A stretch of 27,747 nucleotides of DNA from an uncultured Bacteroidales bacterium. GTDB taxonomy: Bacteria; Bacteroidota; Bacteroidia; Bacteroidales; Paludibacteraceae. Below the pieces are notes generated by a model that saw nothing but the letters and a program-made list of their open reading frames with translations, had not been told where the DNA came from and ran no database searches. The translations under genes and the position numbers were made by a program. The stretch is taken from contig CALCGX010000027.1 of assembly GCA_937901225.1 (NCBI GenBank), forward strand, positions 1 to 27,747, given 5' to 3'. How positions within the stretch are numbered: the first letter of the stretch is position 1; each line of letters starts with the position of its first letter. Shown piece by piece: positions 16,786-22,526 of this stretch.

Positions 16786-16997
16786 GCGAGAGTTCCTCCA
16801 TTTTGGCGACAAATAATAAGCATCTCGTCGATGGTGTCATCCATTGATTGTAGGTGCAGTACATCATAAAACTCCACTAAAAAAGCGAGTGCTTTATGCT
16901 GTTGCAAATAACGAAATGCGGCTTGACGTGTAATAGCAAACCTGCGTGCAAATGCTTGGACTGCACTTGTTATAAATTTGATTTCGTACTTGCTCAT
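16782..16997 (-). CDS. DUF3791 family small protein (first gene of DUF3990 operon)
   Basis: 71 residues from ATG 16997; the frame is open upstream to 17099, but that region holds the promoter, so MSKYE is the start. The family pattern is seen in FITSAVQAFARRFAITRQAAFRYLQQHKALAFLVEFYDVLHLQSMDDTIDEM: an N-terminal helix, a short helical segment ending in a DFYDVLH-type core, and a C-terminal acidic helix. DUF3791 genes are regularly found before DUF3990 genes in Bacteroidota and Firmicutes. Its small size, helical nature and coupling to the downstream gene fit an antitoxin or chaperone role, but there is no direct evidence in the sequence. Confidence 0.8.
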   Translation of the reverse strand: MSKYEIKFITSAVQAFARRFAITRQAAFRYLQQHKALAFLVEFYDVLHLQSMDDTIDEMLIICRQNGGTLA

Positions 16998-17022
16998 ATC
17001 TATTCTGTTGACCTTTGCGCTG

Positions 17023-17053
17023 CAAAGGTAATGTTTTTTTTTGATATATGCAA
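17023..17053 (-). promoter_or_regulatory. Promoter of the DUF3791/DUF3990 operon
   Basis: On the - strand: TTG (17051-17053), 20-base spacer containing TCAAAAAAAAA, TACCTTTG (17023-17030) followed by CAG. The architecture is nearly identical to those at 18924-18954 and 24364-24394. The leader to the ATG at 16997 is ~20 bases. Confidence 0.85.
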
Positions 17054-17132
17054 GAAATATGCCAAATTTATGAGAAATAGATAGCGAAAGTACAACCATA
17101 TTCCATAGTATCTGTCGTTTGTATACCCTTAT

Positions 17133-17147
17133 TATACCTTTGGTATA
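17133..17147. repeat. Short inverted repeat TATACC-TTT-GGTATA
   Basis: Perfect 6-bp arms around TTT in the 373-base gap between the DUF3791 promoter and the PEGA terminator. It contains a TACCTTTG look-alike on the + strand, but no + gene follows. Role unknown. Confidence 0.5.
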
Positions 17148-17177
17148 GGAAAAGCAACCAAACAGTTGACTGCGGGC

Positions 17178-17199
17178 TTCGCGACCACTTCGCGACCAC
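17178..17199. repeat. 11-bp tandem repeat, two perfect copies
   Basis: Unit ttcgcgaccac at 17178-17188 and 17189-17199. It lies in the otherwise featureless gap 17054-17370. Confidence 0.9.
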
Positions 17200-17370
17200 C
17201 ATAGGAGATCTCTAGGACTTCTATGGGCTTTCTGTGGCTATTTGTTTGTATTCTAGTCGTTTTCAAATCACCTGTATGTTTGACGAGCACTTGAAATGAG
17301 ACAACAATGACATTATAACAACATATAGCTAAAAGATAAAGAAAACTTTCTATAGCAATTAGTAAACAAA

Positions 17371-17401
17371 CGCTATCCTTGTGATAGCCACAAGGATAGC
17401 G
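17371..17401 (-). terminator. Terminator of the PEGA-domain gene
   Basis: Perfect 13-bp stem (17371-17383 with 17389-17401), loop ATAGC. On the - strand it is followed by TTTGTTTACT. It is 22 bases past the stop codon. Confidence 0.85.
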
Positions 17402-17422
17402 ATATATAACATAAAATCTAAT

Positions 17423-18514
17423 TTATTCTACAATATGTCGCAAATCTTTTGCAAGTACTGCATATTTTTTTAAGACACGATCCCAATTGTGGAAATCTTC
17501 ATCCTTCGCATGTTCTTTAGTTGTTATTTGGCTTTGCAATAGGAACTTAAATTTCAGTTGTCCATCTCCATTATCAGGTACTTCTTTAATTTCAACTCGT
17601 GTACGTATGTATTGTCCACCGGGATATTGTTCTACATTCCATACCGTACGATACCAGCCAGCATAATTATCATTTACTTCATATGTCTCAAATATTTCAC
17701 CAACATAATATTTCATTCTCTTTATTGCATCTTCTCGTGTCATGCCACTTTTAACCATAAACTCAGTACGTTTATTTGCAATATCTGCTCCTGGTTCTGA
17801 TGATGTATATGCCTCGTCTATAGACATATCTTGAGTTAGATTATAAGAAGATACATTCTCTGAAAATTTCATTATTCTACTATACTCCAGATATCCTTCT
17901 GCACGAATTACCAATTCTGCATCTTGTCCCTTATGCAAAGTAATTGTAGCCGTATTTTTTCCTTTACCGACAAGAACACTATTCAACCAGAACTCAGCAG
18001 CAGGAGCATCAACTAATATATTTACATCACGGCGATTTTGTTCCAAAGCAATATTGTAAGACATATTTATATCTGATTGATCATTAAAACCAATTTGTTT
18101 GATATAAGTATCATAACCATCTTGCTCTACTTTGACTGTTTTAGTTTCATATTTATTAATAGAAAAATCTACAACACCTTTTCCCATTTCTCTACCATCA
18201 ACATAAATTGTAGCTGTACTAGGTTCGCTAGAGACAGATACTTGCTTGCGATTAGGCTTAAGGCGAACTTGCATTGTTGATGGTGATTTTAAATTAATGA
18301 TAAATTGTTGGGAATCATAGCCATCCGCTTGTGCAACAAATACCAAATCTACGATACTCACAGTCAGACTATAGACACCAGGTGTTACTGGTTGAATTAC
18401 TTTGCCTTTTTGCATAACTGTAGCGGTTTCAGGAAATACTGTCACTGAAACATTTTTTGCAGATAGCATTACTGTTCCAAGCAATACTAACGCCAAAAAT
18501 AAAATTCTTTTCAT
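17423..18514 (-). CDS. Secreted PEGA-domain protein
   Basis: 363 residues. Signal peptide at ~1-19 (MKRILFLALVLLGTVMLSA). Three PEGA-like beta units follow: ~22-90 (VTVFPETATVMQKGKVIQP...VAQADGYDSQ), ~92-145 (VSVSSEPSTATIYVDGREMGKG...VKVEQDGYDTY) and ~170-225 (VNILVDAPAAEFWLNSVLVGKG...VIRAEGYLEY). The C-terminal ~130 residues are alpha/beta (YVGEIFETYEVNDNYAGWYRTVWNV, TRVEIKEVPDNGDGQLKFKFLLQSQ) and are not recognised. PEGA domains occur in surface-layer and envelope proteins. No catalytic motif. Its AT-rich upstream gap has no TAnnTTTG box of its own; the nearest promoter is the one at 18924-18954, beyond a structured RNA and a terminator. Confidence 0.8.
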   Translation of the reverse strand: MKRILFLALVLLGTVMLSAKNVSVTVFPETATVMQKGKVIQPVTPGVYSLTVSIVDLVFVAQADGYDSQQFIINLKSPSTMQVRLKPNRKQVSVSSEPSTATIYVDGREMGKGVVDFSINKYETKTVKVEQDGYDTYIKQIGFNDQSDINMSYNIALEQNRRDVNILVDAPAAEFWLNSVLVGKGKNTATITLHKGQDAELVIRAEGYLEYSRIMKFSENVSSYNLTQDMSIDEAYTSSEPGADIANKRTEFMVKSGMTREDAIKRMKYYVGEIFETYEVNDNYAGWYRTVWNVEQYPGGQYIRTRVEIKEVPDNGDGQLKFKFLLQSQITTKEHAKDEDFHNWDRVLKKYAVLAKDLRHIVE

Positions 18515-18577
18515 AAGTTTTTAATTTTGAGTTGTTAATAAATTGAGTTATATTATTTTTATTATTGGCATATATAC

Positions 18578-18612
18578 AAAAAAACGTGGATTCCGACTGC
18601 TGTCGTTCCACG
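18578..18612 (-). terminator. Intrinsic terminator ending the structured RNA
   Basis: CGTGGA (18585-18590) pairs with TCCACG (18607-18612); inside it CGAC pairs with GTCG around TGCT. On the - strand seven U follow directly (18578-18584). Confidence 0.9.
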
Positions 18613-18920
18613 AGTTGAGGCTGTCGCATTGCCTATCAGTTTAGAACAACAACGCGAAGCCCACGCCGAATATAAAATATACTCTAGTGCTACATAGTTA
18701 AGGTACGCGCGTGCGCATATATGAATATGCAAAAGGCGTACCAATAGGCACAAGAGGGATAATCTATATCCCGTAGGACATCTACCGTTGCTAAGTCCTG
18801 AAACTGATTTTGAAACTTGCGACATTTCTACTCGTCAGAACAAAGCGTCAATAAACGCCTTTTTAATATGTCTGCTACCCTCCGCCGCTGATGTCAGACA
18901 TCCCTCGGCGCAGGTTCACG
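18578..18920 (-). ncRNA. Structured RNA of ~340 nt, unknown family (ncRNA or attenuated leader of the PEGA gene)
   Basis: Bounded by a near-consensus promoter and a strong intrinsic terminator on the same strand. Between them are several good helices: CGCCG/CGGCG enclosing GATG/CATC near the 5' end, or alternatively ATGTCTG/CAGACAT (18868-18874 with 18895-18901); AAAGCGT/ACGC-TTT around 18842-18863; AGGAC/GTCCT (18775-18779 with 18795-18799); GGGATA/TATCCC (18756-18761 with 18767-18772); and a 7-bp GGTACGC/GCGTACC stem topped by GCATAT/ATATGC (18702-18742). Small open frames inside have no codon logic. It lacks the conserved blocks of RNase P RNA, tmRNA, SRP RNA, so its family is not assigned. 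The PEGA gene begins 63 bases beyond the terminator, so a regulatory leader is a real alternative. Confidence 0.75.
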
Positions 18921-18923
18921 GTG

Positions 18924-18954
18924 CAAAGGTAGTACTTTTTTTTGAATTGAGCAA
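18924..18954 (-). promoter_or_regulatory. Promoter of the structured RNA
   Basis: On the - strand: TTG (18952-18954), 20-base spacer with TCAAAAAAAAGTAC, TACCTTTG (18924-18931), then CACCG. Transcription start near 18920. Confidence 0.88.
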
Positions 18955-19014
18955 GAAAAAACGCATTTTGTTGCGATTTTTAGTTTAGAGAACGAGTTGA
19001 TTGTATAAAACTTT

Positions 19015-19119
19015 AAGAAACAAGACAATCTTTTTAAGAAGACAGTCAATCATATTAGGAAATAAATCAACCTTTTCAGGAAACGAGTCAACCTTTTTAG
19101 GAAGGGAGACAACTTTTTT
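19015..19119. repeat. 21-bp-period degenerate tandem repeat with phased T-tracts, five units
   Basis: Units start at 19015, 19036, 19057, 19078 and 19099. The shared pattern is A(A/G)GAA, then a purine-rich piece, then (G/A)TCAAC or similar, then a T-run of 4-6 (weak in unit 2). T-runs begin at 19031, 19073, 19094 and 19114, and again at 19129 and 19144 beyond the array. An open frame over it reads heptapeptides (GNKSTFS, GNESTFL, GRETTFL), but it lacks any gene-like context. Confidence 0.85.
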
Positions 19120-19135
19120 AGGAATCAATTTTAAG

Positions 19136-19194
19136 AAAAGTGCTTTTTTGAAAGCGGGGAGTGAGTCGGTTTTCTCTCGGTCGTCTCTCGGTCG
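19136..19194. repeat. Composite intergenic element, copy A (palindrome plus 11-bp repeat)
   Basis: AAAAGTGCTTTTTTGA, a ~20-base GA-rich part, then tctctcggtcg twice (19173-19183, 19184-19194). Resembles copy B at 19251-19305 over its full length. Confidence 0.75.
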
Positions 19195-19250
19195 TCGGTA
19201 GGTGGAATAGAGGATGGTATAAGAGAAGTAAAAGAGATAGTAATCTTAAT

Positions 19251-19305
19251 AAAAGTACTTTTTTGAGTTTGGGAGTTCTTAGGTTCATCTTTGGTTCGTC
19301 TTTGG
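19251..19305. repeat. Composite intergenic element, copy B (palindrome plus 11-bp repeat)
   Basis: AAAAGTACTTTTTTGA, a GT-rich part, then ttcatctttgg and ttcgtctttgg (19284-19294, 19295-19305), an 11-bp unit with one difference between copies. Confidence 0.75.
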
Positions 19306-19382
19306 TCTTTTACACGGAGTAGATATACAAGGTACAAGGGAAGGAAATCTTAAGAATTGGTAGTGTGCACAAGCGCAGGTAG

Positions 19383-19495
19383 TGTCGCCCATTGGCGAGG
19401 TGATGCACGCTGCGCATGAGTGATGGCTACTGCGTAGCGGTAACTTCGGCGAAGCCGACACCACTCGCTAAAGGCGCATAACCCGTGCAAGCACG
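19383..19495. repeat. Run of five to six small GC hairpins
   Basis: In order: TCGCC-catt-GGCGA (19385-19398), ATGC..GCAT (19403-19417), GCTAC-tgc-GTAGC (19426-19438), TCGGC-gaa-GCCGA (19446-19458), a weak CGC..GCG (19466-19476), CGTGC-aa-GCACG (19484-19495). They sit downstream of infB, beyond its terminator. No open frame covers them. Confidence 0.7.
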
Positions 19496-19524
19496 CCCAA
19501 CATCACACAGTGACACAACCAACA

Positions 19525-19558
19525 AAAAAAGCACAAGCCTAAAAACTTGTGCTTTTTT
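19525..19558 (-). terminator. Terminator of the rimP-nusA-infB operon
   Basis: GCACAAG/CTTGTGC with flanking A6/T6 extending the stem to 13 bp, 8-base loop. Twenty bases past the infB stop codon. Confidence 0.9.
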
Positions 19559-19577
19559 GTTATCAATACTGAACTAT

Positions 19578-22358
19578 TTACAAGGTCTTCGCCACCTCGA
19601 TTTGCTCGAAGGTTTCGATAAGGTCGCCTTCTACAATATCATTGTAGCTCTTGATACTCAAACCACACTCCATGTTGAGACCTGCCTCCTTGATATCGTC
19701 TTTACCATGCTTGAGCGAAGAGAGTTCGCCAGTATGGATCACGATACCGTCGCGAATCACGCGGCACTTGTTAGCACGCTTAGCTTTACCCTCACGCACG
19801 ATACAACCTGCGATAGTACCCACCTTGGAGATACGGAAGGTTTGCAATACCTCGAGGGTAGCCGTAACCTCCTCTTTGATCTCAGGCGAGAGCATACCTG
19901 CCATAGCAGACTTGATCTCGTTGATGGTATCGTAGATGATGGAGTAGATACGGATATCCACTTCCTCGTTCTCTGCCATCTTACGCGCTGTGCTGGTAGG
20001 ACGCACATTGAAGCCGACGATAATCGCATCAGAAGCCGCAGCCAGAAGGACATCGGAGTCAGAAATAGCACCCACAGCACCGTGGATAACATTGACTTGG
20101 ATATTCTCGGTAGAGAGTTTGATGAGCGAGTCTTTGAGCGCTTCCACAGAACCGTCCACGTCACCCTTGACGATGATGTTAAGCTCTTTGAAGTCGCCAA
20201 TAGCCAAACGACGACCAATCTCGTCGAGACCGACGTGCTTCTTGGTGCGAAGCGACATCTCGCGTTGCAATTGCTCACGTTTGTTAGCAATCTCGCGTGC
20301 CTCTTGCTCGGTAGCCATCACATTGAACTCGTCACCTGCCTGTGGTGCACCGTTGAGACCAAGGATAAGACATGGCTCGCCAGGAAGGGCTTGTTGTATG
20401 CGTTGTCCACGCTCGTTGAACATGGCTTTGATCTTACCATGATATACACCTGCGAGGACAATATCGCCATGATGGAGTGTACCATCTTGCACGAGGATAG
20501 TAGCCACATAGCCACGACCTTTGTCGAGCGAAGACTCAATGATAGAACCTTTGGCACGGCGCTTAGGATTGGCCTTGAGTTCGAGCATTTCGGCTTCGAG
20601 AAGCACTTTCTCAAGGAGTTCGAAGACACCTTCGCCCTTCTTAGCAGAGATATGTTGACATTGGTAAGAGCCACCCCAATCCTCTACGAGGATGTTCATA
20701 CCTGAGAGTTGCTCTTTGATCTTCTCAGGGTTAGCCGTTGGCTTATCGCACTTGTTAATAGCGAAGATCATAGGTACGCCCGCTGCTTGTGCGTGGTTGA
20801 TAGCCTCGATGGTCTGTGGCATGACTGCATCGTCGGCAGCCACAATGATAATCGCGATATCCGTTACCTTCGCACCACGTGCACGCATGGCGGTAAACGC
20901 CTCGTGACCAGGAGTATCGAGGAACGTGATATGTTGACCATTCTTGAGTTGCACATTGTATGCACCGATGTGTTGGGTGATACCACCTGCCTCACCAGCG
21001 ATTACGTTGGCATTACGGATATGGTCGAGGAGCGAAGTTTTACCGTGGTCCACGTGACCCATGACGGTCACGATTGGGCAACGCTCGGTGATATCCTCAT
21101 CGTTGATTACCTCATCGGCATTGATCTCCTCTACCACCTCGGCAGAAACGAACTCAGTTGTAAAACCAAACTCCTCCGCAACGAGATTGATAGTCTCCGC
21201 ATCAAGACGTTGGTTGATACTAACCATCACGCCAAGCATCATACATGTACCGATGACCTTGGTCACAGGCACGTTCATCATCACGGCGAGGTCGTTAGCG
21301 GTCACAAACTCGGTGAGTTTCAATACCTTGCTTTGCTCTTGCTCTGCTGCACGCTCTTGTGCCATCTTCTCGCGCTCTAGCTCGCGACGCTCACGTTTAT
21401 GCTTGCTGGTAGTACTCTTACCCTTGTTGCCTTGGAGACGTTGGATAGTCTCTTTGATTTGGCGTTGTACCTCCTCGTCATCGACCTCCACTTTGAAGCC
21501 TTTGGCTTTGTTGTTCTTCTTTTGAGGTTTTTGGTTACGCGCATCATTTACGTCCACCTTATTTTGTTTGATGCGCTCGCGCTTGCGTTTCTCGCCTCCA
21601 TCTTTAGGTGCATCAGCCGCATTGCCTGGTTTGCCACCATTGTTGTTGGCAGCAGGTTTGTTGGCTTTGCGTTGTTGCTCGCGTGCCTCACGCTCTTTGC
21701 GCTTCTCCTCTTTCGACTTCTTGGTTGGATGAGTAGCGGTATTGATGCTGCTCAAGTCAATCTTACCTAACACCTTAGGTGCATTTTTGAGCACAGGTTT
21801 ACCCAAGCGGAAGATTTCCTCTTCCTCTTTCTTCTCTTCTTGCGCAGGTTCCTCTACTTTTTCTGCGGCCTTAGCGGCTTCTGCTGCTTTCTTTGCTTCG
21901 GCTTCTGCTTTGGCTTTAGCCTCGGCCTCAGCTTTGGCTTTGGCTTTTGCAGCAGCTTCTTTCTCCGCAGCAATACGTGCTTCTTCTGCGATTCGAGCCT
22001 CTTCCTCTGCTTTGCGAGCAGCTTCTTCCTCTGCTTTGCGTTTTTTGTCCGCATCAAGATCAATAGAACCAACTACCTTAGGCTTAGGCACTTCGGTAGC
22101 AATATGCTCCACTTGAGGCTTTTCTACAGCCACAGATTTAGGAATCTCGCGTTCTTGACGCTCTTGTGCTTGACGCTCTGCTTCCAATTTCAAGGCCATG
22201 TCCTTGTTAAATTCTTTAGCAAGCAGTAGGTACAAGTCGTCCTCGATACGGGTATTCGGATCCGTAGCGATTTCCTTACCCTGCTTTTTACAGAATTCCA
22301 CGGCGGTGGACATGCCGATGTTTAATTCTTTACAAGCTTTGATAAGTTTAATTGCCAT
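19578..22358 (-). CDS. infB: Translation initiation factor IF-2
   Basis: 926 residues. IF-2 delivers initiator tRNA to the 30S subunit. N-terminal IF2_N-like segment (MAIKLIKACKELNIGMSTAVEFC), then a long low-complexity Ala/Lys/Glu linker (~100-300, rich in KAEAEAK repeats and then basic KKSKEEKRKERE), a second IF2_N at ~345-395, and the GTPase core with GHVDHGKTS (~433), DTPGHE (~480), NKCD (~535) and SAKKGEGV. The domain II-III-IV order follows, with the C-terminal initiator-tRNA-binding domain ending at FEQIEVAKTL. It is the last gene of the rimP-nusA-infB operon; a 168-base gap with a nested inverted repeat separates it from nusA. Confidence 0.97.
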   Translation of the reverse strand: MAIKLIKACKELNIGMSTAVEFCKKQGKEIATDPNTRIEDDLYLLLAKEFNKDMALKLEAERQAQERQEREIPKSVAVEKPQVEHIATEVPKPKVVGSIDLDADKKRKAEEEAARKAEEEARIAEEARIAAEKEAAAKAKAKAEAEAKAKAEAEAKKAAEAAKAAEKVEEPAQEEKKEEEEIFRLGKPVLKNAPKVLGKIDLSSINTATHPTKKSKEEKRKEREAREQQRKANKPAANNNGGKPGNAADAPKDGGEKRKRERIKQNKVDVNDARNQKPQKKNNKAKGFKVEVDDEEVQRQIKETIQRLQGNKGKSTTSKHKRERRELEREKMAQERAAEQEQSKVLKLTEFVTANDLAVMMNVPVTKVIGTCMMLGVMVSINQRLDAETINLVAEEFGFTTEFVSAEVVEEINADEVINDEDITERCPIVTVMGHVDHGKTSLLDHIRNANVIAGEAGGITQHIGAYNVQLKNGQHITFLDTPGHEAFTAMRARGAKVTDIAIIIVAADDAVMPQTIEAINHAQAAGVPMIFAINKCDKPTANPEKIKEQLSGMNILVEDWGGSYQCQHISAKKGEGVFELLEKVLLEAEMLELKANPKRRAKGSIIESSLDKGRGYVATILVQDGTLHHGDIVLAGVYHGKIKAMFNERGQRIQQALPGEPCLILGLNGAPQAGDEFNVMATEQEAREIANKREQLQREMSLRTKKHVGLDEIGRRLAIGDFKELNIIVKGDVDGSVEALKDSLIKLSTENIQVNVIHGAVGAISDSDVLLAAASDAIIVGFNVRPTSTARKMAENEEVDIRIYSIIYDTINEIKSAMAGMLSPEIKEEVTATLEVLQTFRISKVGTIAGCIVREGKAKRANKCRVIRDGIVIHTGELSSLKHGKDDIKEAGLNMECGLSIKSYNDIVEGDLIETFEQIEVAKTL

Positions 22359-22385
22359 ATTCTTATTGTATTTAGATCGTTACAC

Positions 22386-22519
22386 TGTAGATCACTTCGT
22401 TGTAGACCGCTCGTTTCACTCGCTGTAGATCGCTCTTTTCATTCGCTGTAGTCTTCAGGCGCTTGCGCCGAGCTACAGCCCGAAGGGCGATCTACCATCT
22501 ACAGCCCGAAGGGCGATCT
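22386..22519. repeat. Nested inverted repeat between nusA and infB
   Basis: Two left arms (22404-22428, 22427-22451; AGAYCGCTC..TT..TCGCTGTAG type) and two perfect 21-bp right arms (22473-22493, 22499-22519; CTACAGCC...GGCGATCT) flank a central GGCGC-TT-GCGCC hairpin (22458-22469). Each right arm contains the mini-palindrome GCCCGAAGGGC. It is transcribed as part of the operon and ends 7 bases before the nusA stop codon. Confidence 0.85.
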
Positions 22520-22526
22520 TAATTAA

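Noticed and set aside
17128..17148. + strand promoter at TACCTTTG (17135-17142)
   Set aside because: The nearest TTTG is only 13 bases upstream and no + strand gene follows; the match is part of a small palindrome.
18429..18825. Two small - strand open frames (66 and 87 codons)
   Set aside because: They lie in the structured RNA and run through its terminator hairpin; composition is not protein-like.
18578..18920. RNase P RNA, tmRNA or SRP RNA as identity of the structured RNA
   Set aside because: The conserved blocks of each (GAGGAAAGTCC; tRNA-like ends; GGAAGCA-type loop) were looked for and not found.
19015..19119. CRISPR array
   Set aside because: The 21-bp units are contiguous with no spacers, and there is no cas gene in the window.
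19001..19201. Possible 66-residue protein with heptapeptide repeats
   Set aside because: The repeats follow from the 21-bp DNA period (divisible by three). The frame has no promoter match or neighbour in operon; kept as a DNA repeat, though translation is not excluded.
19485..20705. Long + strand open frame of 406 codons
   Set aside because: It is antisense to infB, whose protein is complete and strongly conserved; the translated frame is a His/Thr/Leu-rich shadow with no family pattern.
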